Shown: in pieces, positions 1 through 5,087 of the stretch
How positions within the stretch are numbered: the first letter of the stretch is position 1
Layout: each line of letters opens with the position of its first letter
Origin: Sandaracinus sp.
GTDB lineage: Bacteria; Myxococcota_A; Polyangia; Polyangiales; Houyiibacteriaceae
Assembly: GCA_020633125.1 (NCBI GenBank)
Contig: JACKEH010000081.1
Coordinates: forward strand, 1 to 12,432
Length of the DNA stretch: 12,432 bases
Reading direction: 5' to 3'
Program-made: the position numbers and the translations under genes
Notes under the pieces: generated by a model
Seen by the model: only the letters and a program-made list of their open reading frames with translations
Told to the model about the DNA's origin: nothing
The model's database searches: none

Positions 1-53
1 TGCAAGTGATTCCCGCTCTGAGAGCGGCCCTACTTCCGCGGATTCGATCGTGC
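1..53. repeat. Degenerate copy of a dispersed intergenic repeat
   Basis: Bases 1-12 (TGCAAGTGATTC), read on the opposite strand, match 3670-3681 at 11 of 12 positions. Bases 32-53 match 3780-3802 with two mismatches and one missing base, sharing the core CGGATTCGATC. The two blocks occur in the same order here and in the 3661-3803 intergenic region, with a GC-rich hairpin between them. This suggests copies of one element. The copy here is decayed and may continue left of the window. Whether it is a true genome-wide family cannot be judged from one window. Confidence 0.45.
13..27. terminator. Hairpin, possible terminator of an upstream gene
   Basis: CCGCTC (13-18) and GAGCGG (22-27) form a perfect 6-bp stem around the 3-base loop TGA. 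No T-run follows on either strand, so intrinsic termination is uncertain. It sits inside the repeat region at the window edge. Confidence 0.3.
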
Positions 54-95
54 CGGTCGAGCGCGCGCCGCCCCCTCGTCGCGGCGGAAGCGCGT

Positions 96-107
96 GAATC
101 CGTGCAA
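96..107 (-). repeat. 12-bp copy of the TTGCACGGATTC repeat word
   Basis: GAATCCGTGCAA here is the exact reverse complement of 3782-3793, and it differs by one base from the reverse complement of 3677-3688. It lies in the non-coding leader upstream of the cyclic-nucleotide-binding gene. An exact 12-mer shared by two intergenic sites in 12 kb is unlikely by chance, but the match is short. Confidence 0.4.
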
Positions 108-168
108 CCGAGTCGGGCTCCCCGAGCGAGCGGTGTTTTCCGGACGTCCCGGGGGCCGCGAGCACTGG

Positions 169-174
169 TACGCT
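169..174 (+). promoter_or_regulatory. Candidate -10 box of a leaderless promoter
   Basis: TACGCT matches TAnnnT. Six bases separate its last T from the GTG at 181, so the expected transcription start is the G of that codon. No Shine-Dalgarno sequence precedes 181, and no good -35 box is seen. The same box-to-start spacing is found at 764-769. Confidence 0.45.
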
Positions 175-180
175 GAGGCG

Positions 181-672
181 GTGAGACCCTCCAGCATCCC
201 GATGGGCGGTCGGGCCCTCCGGCCCGAAGAACAGGCTGCGCTCGTCGAGGAGATGACGGCGATCGTCGAGCACAGTCACCTCTTCAAGTCGCTCGACGCG
301 GAGCTTCGCGGCGAGCTGCTCGAGAGCGGCTACGTGACCTCGTACGAGGCCGGCGACGTGGTCTTTCGGCAGGGCGATCCAGGAGAACTGTTGATCCTCG
401 TCATGCGGGGTCGGGTGCGCGTCGAGACGGCGACGCCGGGCGGCACGGTGCAGCTCGCCGAGCTCGGTTCCGGCGCCTGCGTCGGCGAGGTCTCGGTGCT
501 CACCGGTGCACCACGCACCGCCACGGTGGTCGCGATCGACGCCGTGGACGCGGTCGCGTTCGCGAAGCACCGCATCGAACGAATCCTCGACCGCAGCCCG
601 AAGGTGCGAAAGATTCTCGAGTCGCTCGTCGACCTTCGTGCGCGCGACACGATCGAGAAGATCATCGGTTGA
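181..672 (+). CDS. Cyclic nucleotide-binding domain protein
   Basis: The 163-residue protein is essentially one CRP-like cNMP-binding beta-roll, spanning about residues 32-135. The phosphate-binding cassette lies at about 98-115: GACVGEVSVLTGAPRTATV, with Glu103 and Arg112 in the positions that contact the cyclic phosphate and ribose in CRP/PKA-type domains. Residues 56-67 (EAGDVVFRQGDP) are the usual strand/turn motif of the family. A charged helical tail (about 137-163) follows, but there is no helix-turn-helix, kinase or channel domain, so it is a stand-alone sensor or adaptor rather than a CRP-type regulator. The GTG at 181 is preferred because a -10-like box lies six bases upstream. An in-frame ATG at 202 would remove seven residues, and the ATG at 94 adds a low-complexity, non-conserved stretch. 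Its partner is unknown. Confidence 0.85.
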   Translation: MRPSSIPMGGRALRPEEQAALVEEMTAIVEHSHLFKSLDAELRGELLESGYVTSYEAGDVVFRQGDPGELLILVMRGRVRVETATPGGTVQLAELGSGACVGEVSVLTGAPRTATVVAIDAVDAVAFAKHRIERILDRSPKVRKILESLVDLRARDTIEKIIG

Positions 673-739
673 GCGCCCTCCCGTTGCGACCGTATCGCTC
701 GCGCGCGTGCGATGCCGACGCAGGGGATCGTGCGGGTCG

Positions 740-753
740 GCTCGCGTGCGAGC
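740..753. promoter_or_regulatory. Palindrome upstream of the lipoprotein promoter
   Basis: GCTCGC and GCGAGC form a perfect 6-bp inverted repeat with a 2-base centre. It covers the place where a -35 box would lie relative to the candidate -10 at 764-769. It could be an operator, but chance palindromes are common at this GC content. Confidence 0.2.
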
Positions 754-763
754 GCTCGGCGAG

Positions 764-769
764 TAGCAT
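764..769 (+). promoter_or_regulatory. Candidate -10 box of a leaderless promoter
   Basis: TAGCAT fits TAnnnT and lies six bases before the ATG at 776, so the predicted transcription start is the A of the ATG. There is no Shine-Dalgarno sequence in front of the gene. The arrangement is identical in spacing to that at 169-181. Confidence 0.5.
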
Positions 770-775
770 GCGGAC

Positions 776-1714
776 ATGGTTGGAGGGACGTTCGAAAGAA
801 CGAGGGGGCTCGCGATCCTCGTGATCGCGCTCGTGGGCGGCAGTGTTCTCGTGGGCTGCAGTGATCGATCGGGGCCACCGCCGGAAGAAGACGGCGGCAG
901 CGCCGTCGACGGTGGACGCTTCGACGCGGGATCCGACGGCGGGACCGTCGACGCGGGCGAAGAAGACGCGAACGTGCCCGACGCGGACGGCGTGGACGCC
1001 ACGGTGGACGACGCGGGCGTCGACGCCGCGCCGGACGCCGGCGGCGACGGCGGCTTGCCCGGCGCCACGTGCAACTCGGACCGCGATTGCCGCGAAGGCT
1101 TCTGCAACTTCCCCGACGAGCTCTGCGGCGAAGGTGTCGCGGGGGTGTGCGAGAGCCCTGGCGATCTCTGCCCCGCCGATTGCCCCGGCGTCTGCGGCTG
1201 CGACGGACGTGTCTATTGCAACACGTGCCTCGCGCACGCCTCGTCGGTCGACGTCACCGGCGACATCTCCGCGTGCCGCCCGCGCGATTGCCGCGCGATG
1301 GATGCCGTGACCACCGGCGCATGCGAGCGCTCCTTCGGCTTCGCGTGGAACGGCACGCGCTGCGTCGGGCTCACGGGCTGCGATTGCACCGGCTCCGATT
1401 GCGAGGCGACGTACCCCTCGTCCGACGCGTGCGAGGCCGCCTACGCCACGTGCCTCGACGAGCCGCCGCCGGGCGGATCCTGCGGCGGCATCCTCGGCAC
1501 CACCTGCGGTCGCGACGAGTATTGCGACTACGAGCCGAGCTGCCGAACGCCCGACGCGGGCGGAACCTGCCGCATGCGCCCCGAGGTCTGCGTCGGGCTC
1601 TTCGACCCGGTCTGCGGTTGCGACGGCCGCACCTACGGCAACGCGTGCAACGCGGCTTCGGCGGGCGTCGACGTCGAACGGATGGGGTCCTGCGAGGGAG
1701 TGCCCGCGGAGTGA
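776..1714 (+). CDS. Kazal-like cysteine-rich lipoprotein
   Basis: 312 residues. The N-terminus is a lipoprotein signal: a hydrophobic stretch at 12-26 followed by lipobox LVGC with Cys28 as the lipidation site. Residues 30-97 are an unstructured Asp/Gly/Ala linker typical of myxobacterial surface lipoproteins. From Cys99 on it is Cys-rich. Two Kazal-like segments are visible: PGVCGCDGRVYCNTC (around 140-155) and DPVCGCDGRTYGNAC near the C-terminus (around 278-292). Kazal domains are classically serine protease inhibitors, so protection against proteases is possible, but many bacterial Kazal-like lipoproteins have no tested role. It should sit on the cell surface or in the periplasm. It is followed 50 bases later by argG, with no apparent functional link. 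All five Asp-Cys pairs are coded GAT TGC. The start is fixed by the lipoprotein signal and the -10 box. Confidence 0.88.
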   Translation: MVGGTFERTRGLAILVIALVGGSVLVGCSDRSGPPPEEDGGSAVDGGRFDAGSDGGTVDAGEEDANVPDADGVDATVDDAGVDAAPDAGGDGGLPGATCNSDRDCREGFCNFPDELCGEGVAGVCESPGDLCPADCPGVCGCDGRVYCNTCLAHASSVDVTGDISACRPRDCRAMDAVTTGACERSFGFAWNGTRCVGLTGCDCTGSDCEATYPSSDACEAAYATCLDEPPPGGSCGGILGTTCGRDEYCDYEPSCRTPDAGGTCRMRPEVCVGLFDPVCGCDGRTYGNACNAASAGVDVERMGSCEGVPAE

Positions 1715-1746
1715 CGTGACGCAGGCGCGCGCGGAGCCCGAAAAGG

Positions 1747-1752
1747 TGCTAT
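1747..1752 (+). promoter_or_regulatory. Candidate -10 box upstream of argG
   Basis: TGCTAT is a partial match to the -10 consensus. Twelve bases separate it from the ATG at 1765, predicting a leader of about six bases and no room for a ribosome-binding site. No Shine-Dalgarno sequence is present. It is weaker than the boxes at 169 and 764. Confidence 0.35.
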
Positions 1753-1764
1753 CCCGCGCGCGCC

Positions 1765-3111
1765 ATGAGTCGCATCTACCGTCAGCTCCCTCCCGCCGGA
1801 ACTCGCATCGGGCTCGCCTTCTCGGGCGGCCTCGACACTCGCGCCGCCGTGGCGTGGATGAGCCGTGAGGGGCTCGAGGTCCATTGCTACACCGCCGACC
1901 TCGCGCAGCCGGACGAGAAGAACGTCGACGAGATCCCGCCCATCGCGATGACGCATGGCGCGGCGGCCGCGAAGGCGCTCGATTGCCGCGAGGCGATGGT
2001 CCGTGAGGGCATCGTCGCGATTCAATGCGGCGCCTTCCACCTGAGCTCGGGTGGCAAGAAGTACTTCAACACCACGCCGCTCGGCCGCGCCGTCACCACG
2101 ACCGCGATCGTGCGCGCGATGAAGGACGACGAGGTCCACGTCTTCGGCGACGGGTCGACCCACAAGGGCAACGACATCCAGCGCTTCTACCGCTACGGCA
2201 TCCTCGTCAACCCGGCGCTGCGCATCTACAAGCCCTGGCTCGACCCGAAGTTCGTCGACGCCTTCGGCGGCCGCACGGAGATGAGCGAGTACCTCGAGAC
2301 GCTCGGCCTCCCGTACAAGATGGGCACCGAGAAGGCGTACTCGACCGACGCCAACGTGCTCGGCGCGACCCACGAGGCGAAGGACCTCGAGCTGCTCGAC
2401 AAGGGCATGCGCATCGTCGAGCCGATCATGGGCGTCGCGTTCTGGAAGCCCGAGGTCGCCATCGCGCCCGAAGAGGTCAGCGTGACCTTCGAGTCCGGCG
2501 TGCCCGTCGCGGTCAACGGCAAGCGCTACGACTCGCTCCTCGAGCTCTTCCTCGAGTGCAACCGCATCGGCGGCCGCCACGGCCTCGGCATGAGCGATCA
2601 GATCGAGAACCGCGTCATCGAAGCCAAGAGCCGCGGCATCTACGAAGCGCCCGGCATGGCGCTGCTTCACCTGGTCTACGAGCGCCTCCTCTCGGCGATC
2701 CACAACGAGAACACCCTCGACCTCTACTTCACGATGGGTCGTCGCCTCGGTCGCCTTCTCTACGAGGGCAAGTGGTTCGATCCCGAGGGCCTGATGCTCA
2801 AGGACGGCCTCACGCGTTGGGTCGCGCCGAGCGTCAGCGGCACGGTGACCTTCGAGCTTCGTCGTGGTGACGACTACACGCTCGTGAAGACCGAGGCCGA
2901 GCACATGAGCTACGCGCCCGACAAGCTCTCGATGGAGCGCGTCGAGGAGCCGCCCTTCACGCCCGAGGATCGCATCGGCGCCCTCGAGATGTTGAACCTC
3001 GCGGTCGGCGACAACCGCGACCTGCTCCTTCACCACCTCGCGAGCGTGCGTCGTCTCGCGAGCGGTGTGGGCGCGCAGATCGGCGGCCTGCTCGGCGACG
3101 GCGAGGAGTGA
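1765..3111 (+). CDS. argG: Argininosuccinate synthase
   Basis: 448 residues, the size of the E. coli ArgG type (about 447). It condenses citrulline and aspartate using ATP to give argininosuccinate in the cytoplasmic arginine pathway. The family sequence is present throughout: the PP-loop SGGLDT at 20-25, IQCGAFH, TTPLGRAVTTTAIV, GDGSTHKGNDIQRFYRYG, EKAYSTDANVLGATHEAKD, NRIGGRHGLGMSDQIENR and ELRRGDDYT. One oddity is that the residue after SGGLDT is Arg26 (CGC at 1840-1842), where ArgG proteins I know have Ser. No Shine-Dalgarno sequence precedes the ATG. The stop overlaps the start of the next gene by one base, so the DUF1697 gene is probably co-transcribed and translationally coupled. No other arginine gene is in the window. 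Confidence 0.97.
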   Translation: MSRIYRQLPPAGTRIGLAFSGGLDTRAAVAWMSREGLEVHCYTADLAQPDEKNVDEIPPIAMTHGAAAAKALDCREAMVREGIVAIQCGAFHLSSGGKKYFNTTPLGRAVTTTAIVRAMKDDEVHVFGDGSTHKGNDIQRFYRYGILVNPALRIYKPWLDPKFVDAFGGRTEMSEYLETLGLPYKMGTEKAYSTDANVLGATHEAKDLELLDKGMRIVEPIMGVAFWKPEVAIAPEEVSVTFESGVPVAVNGKRYDSLLELFLECNRIGGRHGLGMSDQIENRVIEAKSRGIYEAPGMALLHLVYERLLSAIHNENTLDLYFTMGRRLGRLLYEGKWFDPEGLMLKDGLTRWVAPSVSGTVTFELRRGDDYTLVKTEAEHMSYAPDKLSMERVEEPPFTPEDRIGALEMLNLAVGDNRDLLLHHLASVRRLASGVGAQIGGLLGDGEE

Positions 3112-3641
3112 TGCGCGCCGCGCTCCTCCTGCGCGGCGTCAACGTCGGCAAAGGCAACGCGTTGCCGATGGCCGACCTTCGCGCCCTGCTCGAGGAGCTC
3201 GGCTGCACCGACGTTCGAACCTACCTGCAGAGCGGCAACGCGGTGCTGAGCTCCCGTCGTGGCGAAGCCGCGCTCGAGAAGGCCGTCGGCGCCGCGCTCG
3301 CGAAGTACATGGGTCGGCCGATCGACCTCACGTTTCGCACGGGGGCCGAGCTGAACGCGGTCGTCGACGCCAACCCCTTCGTCGAGGTCGACGACCCGAC
3401 GAAGCTGGTGGTGACCTTCTTGTCGGAGGCGCCGCCGGAAGCGCTCGTCGCGCCGCTCGTGAAGGGCGATTGGGGGACCGAGCGTTGCCGCGTGATCGGG
3501 CGTGAGATCTTCGCCTCGCTCCCCGACGGACAAGGGCGAAGCCCGCTCGCGGCGGCGCTCGGCAAGACGAAGCTCCCCGGAACGGTGACGACTCGGAACT
3601 GGCGGACGGTGCTCGCGTTGCGCGAGATGCTCGACGGCTGA
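3111..3641 (+). CDS. DUF1697 family protein
   Basis: 176 residues, a normal length for DUF1697. Characteristic segments are LLRGVNVGKGNALPMADLRA (6-25), TYLQSGNAV (37-45) and the C-terminal TTRNWRTVLAL. The biochemical function of the family is not established. It is a small soluble protein with no signal peptide. The ATG at 3111 shares its A with the TGA of argG, with the purine-rich GAGGAG just upstream, so it is likely translated by coupling to argG. A GTG at 3108 would add one residue. The link with arginine metabolism is positional only. A strong hairpin begins 20 bases after the stop. Confidence 0.9.
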   Translation: MRAALLLRGVNVGKGNALPMADLRALLEELGCTDVRTYLQSGNAVLSSRRGEAALEKAVGAALAKYMGRPIDLTFRTGAELNAVVDANPFVEVDDPTKLVVTFLSEAPPEALVAPLVKGDWGTERCRVIGREIFASLPDGQGRSPLAAALGKTKLPGTVTTRNWRTVLALREMLDG

Positions 3642-3660
3642 GCGTCCGCGCGGCCGGGGC

Positions 3661-3697
3661 GAGGAGCACGAATCAGTTGCACTGATTCATGCTCTTC
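3661..3697. terminator. Long imperfect hairpin after the DUF1697 gene
   Basis: Arms 3661-3677 and 3681-3697 pair over 17 positions with a 3-base loop TGC, one C/A mismatch (3669/3689) and one G-T pair (3663/3695). The inner 8 bp (GAATCAGT with ACTGATTC) are perfect. It lies 20 bases after the DUF1697 stop and is followed on the plus strand by the pyrimidine-rich TTCTCTCC rather than a true T-run. A terminator for the argG transcript is the likely role. Confidence 0.5.
3670..3688. repeat. Palindromic copy of the dispersed repeat
   Basis: GAATCAGTTGCACTGATTC is a perfect 8-bp inverted repeat with a 3-base centre. Its right half TTGCACTGATTC differs by one base from 3782-3793 and from the reverse complement of 96-107. 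Its left part matches the reverse complement of 1-12 at 11 of 12 bases. It looks like a REP-type palindromic element sitting within the larger hairpin. Confidence 0.45.
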
Positions 3698-3708
3698 CTT
3701 CTCTCCGA

Positions 3709-3725
3709 GGGAGCGACGCGCTCCC
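3709..3725. terminator. Perfect 7-bp hairpin followed by a C-run
   Basis: GGGAGCG (3709-3715), loop ACG, CGCTCCC (3719-3725). The right arm runs into nine C residues (3723-3731). It is the second of five hairpins between the convergent genes. A C-run is not a classic terminator tail, so its function is uncertain. Confidence 0.35.
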
Positions 3726-3727
3726 CC

Positions 3728-3753
3728 CCCCAACCGGCAGAGCCGGATTGGGG
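3728..3753. terminator. Strong hairpin with one bulged base
   Basis: Left arm 3728-3738 (CCCCAACCGGC), loop AGA, right arm 3742-3753 (GCCGG, bulged A3747, TTGGGG). This gives an 11-bp stem with a single bulge, very stable in RNA. It uses part of the C-run of the preceding hairpin, so the two could be mutually exclusive. Confidence 0.4.
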
Positions 3754-3779
3754 CCCCCTCCCCCCACCGAGCGCCCACC

Positions 3780-3803
3780 ACTTGCACGGATTCGATCCGT
3801 GCA
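3780..3803. repeat. Palindromic repeat copy with 9-bp arms
   Basis: TGCACGGAT (3783-3791), centre TCG, ATCCGTGCA (3795-3803) is a perfect inverted repeat. Bases 3780-3802 match 32-53 at the window start with two mismatches and one gap, and 3782-3793 is the exact reverse complement of 96-107. The symmetry suggests either an intact REP-like unit or a two-fold protein-binding site. It is the fourth hairpin of the cluster. Confidence 0.5.
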
Positions 3804-3839
3804 GGGCGCGCTTGATCGAACACGACGGTTTGGCTGCGA

Positions 3840-3862
3840 GGAGCTCGCGCCGGGCGAGCTCC
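3840..3862 (-). terminator. Hairpin just after the small lipoprotein gene
   Basis: GGAGCTCGC (3840-3848) and GCGAGCTCC (3854-3862) form a perfect 9-bp stem around a 5-base loop. On the minus strand it begins nine bases after the stop codon of the lipoprotein gene, the right place for its terminator. There is no T-run after it. Confidence 0.5.
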
Positions 3863-3871
3863 CCGCGCGCC

Positions 3872-4246
3872 TCACGCGTAGGGGTCGAAGCCCGCGTCGG
3901 ACTCGCAGTCGGGGCAACCGACTCCGGCGTCGTCGAAGGCCGGGCAGCCTTCGGGATCGCTCGCGCAGTCGACGCCACCATCGAAGGCGCAGCCTTCCGG
4001 CGTGTCGAAGCAGTCCACGACGCCTGCGTCGTCGAAGACCGGGCAGCCCTCGGGGGAGAAGTTGCAGTCGTCGACGCCCGCGTCGAAGCCCATGCCCGGA
4101 TCGCAGAACTGCGGGTCGTAGCAGTCGAACCCGCCATCCGAATGCACCGGGGGTGGGTTGCTGGGCCCGAGGATCGGCTTCTGCGTTTCTTCTTCGAAGC
4201 ATCCCGCCAGCGACAGCAGCAACATCCAAGCGATCGTCGTTCGCAT
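3872..4246 (-). CDS. Small Cys-rich lipoprotein with internal repeats
   Basis: 124 residues. Signal: hydrophobic residues 5-13 and lipobox LAGC with Cys16 as the lipidation site, so it should be anchored in the outer or inner membrane. After a Pro-rich spacer (27-35) the protein is very acidic and rich in Asp, Gly and Cys. PEGCPVFDDAGV (from about 65) and PEGCPAFDDAGV (from about 98) are a near-exact internal repeat, with a diverged PEGCAFDGGV between them. All five Asp-Cys pairs use GAC TGC, unlike the lipoprotein at 776. The ATG at 4246 is chosen because GGAGG lies six bases upstream and the signal starts there; upstream in-frame codons give an Arg-rich, non-signal sequence. It is transcribed away from the sigma-factor operon and could be co-regulated with it. 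No family is recognised. Metal or calcium binding is conceivable from composition only. Confidence 0.82.
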   Translation of the reverse strand: MRTTIAWMLLLSLAGCFEEETQKPILGPSNPPPVHSDGGFDCYDPQFCDPGMGFDAGVDDCNFSPEGCPVFDDAGVVDCFDTPEGCAFDGGVDCASDPEGCPAFDDAGVGCPDCESDAGFDPYA

Positions 4247-4421
4247 CACGTTCCTCCAGTGCGACTCGTCGGTCGCCTGGTGTCGGGCCTCGACCTCCGC
4301 ACATCGGCTCATCACGACGTCGAAAATCGAACGCGACCCGCGTGAGGTCGCTTCGCGTGACGGTTCGCGAGCGCGTCTTCCACTCCGCCACTTCGCTTCC
4401 TCGCGACGTGGAAAGACGTTC

Positions 4422-4435
4422 GGTCGTGAACGACC
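4422..4435. promoter_or_regulatory. Dyad in front of the sigma-factor gene
   Basis: GGTCG (4422-4426) and CGACC (4431-4435) form a dyad with centre TGAA, ending seven bases before the ATG at 4443. It could be an operator or an RNA hairpin limiting initiation. The 196-base divergent region 4247-4442 also holds two direct CGCGTGA copies (4339-4345 and 4354-4360). No convincing sigma-70 or ECF promoter could be assigned. Confidence 0.25.
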
Positions 4436-4442
4436 ACCGCAG

Positions 4443-5087
4443 ATGAGCCGATTCGACCGCGTCGAGGCCCCAACCGACATGACGACGCTCGTCGCCCGCG
4501 TTCGCCCTCCCGAGGTCGCACGCTTGCCTCGATCGAGTGCCTGCGACGACGAGCTCGTCGCGAGGGCGCTCGGGGGAGACCGTTGGGCCGAGGAGGCTCT
4601 CTACCGGCGCCACGTGCATCGCGTCACCACCGTGGTCGCGCGTCTGCTCCGCCACGGGCCCGACGTGGAGGACGTGGTGCAAGACACCTTCGTCGAAGCG
4701 CTGCGGGACCTCGGCAAGCTTCGCGAGCCTTCGCGTGTCGGGCCGTGGCTCGTCCGCATCGCGGTGCACCGCGTGCACAAAGTCTTTCGTCGCCGGCGTC
4801 TGCTTCGTGCGCTCGGGCTCGAGCGTTCGATGCAGGACGAGCCGCTCGAGCTTCAGGCGAAGGTCGACGCGAGCAGCGAAGCACGCGCCGAGCTCGCGTT
4901 GCTCGACCGCGCGCTGGACGCGATGAGCTTCGACGACCGCACCGCGTGGGTGCTCGTCGCGCTCGAGGACTACCCACTCGCCGAGGCGGCCAGCCTCGCG
5001 CGTTGTTCGCTCGCCACGCTGAAGCGTCGCGTCGCACGCGCCGAACGGGCCATCGCCGAGCACTTCGAGGAGGTGCGACATGCTTGA
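4443..5087 (+). CDS. RNA polymerase ECF-type sigma factor
   Basis: 214 residues from ATG 4443. Sigma region 2 covers about 38-118 and includes DVEDVVQDTFVEALRDL (74-90), the core-binding/-10 helix signature, and PWLVRIAVHRVHKVFRRRR. Region 4 covers about 150-208 with the helix-turn-helix LAEAASLARCSLATLKRRVARA. The spacer between them is short and there are no regions 1 or 3, as expected for ECF (sigma-70 family group 4) factors. It should direct RNA polymerase to a small regulon. The stop overlaps the next gene by eight bases, which couples it to the FecR-like protein, its likely regulator. The ATG at 4479 (202 residues) is an alternative start; neither has a strong Shine-Dalgarno sequence. 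The ECF subgroup was not determined. Confidence 0.9.
   Translation: MSRFDRVEAPTDMTTLVARVRPPEVARLPRSSACDDELVARALGGDRWAEEALYRRHVHRVTTVVARLLRHGPDVEDVVQDTFVEALRDLGKLREPSRVGPWLVRIAVHRVHKVFRRRRLLRALGLERSMQDEPLELQAKVDASSEARAELALLDRALDAMSFDDRTAWVLVALEDYPLAEAASLARCSLATLKRRVARAERAIAEHFEEVRHA

Noticed and set aside
94..180. ATG at 94 as start of the cyclic-nucleotide-binding gene
   Set aside because: The added 29 residues are not family-like and overlap the dispersed repeat at 96-107; the GTG at 181 has the promoter-like spacing.
1715..1764. Kazal lipoprotein and argG as a functional pair
   Set aside because: A separate promoter-like box lies before argG and no shared function is evident; adjacency alone is not enough.
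1633..3036. Open minus-strand frame of 467 codons opposite argG
   Set aside because: It mirrors the codon pattern of argG, which is conserved end to end; no recognisable product.
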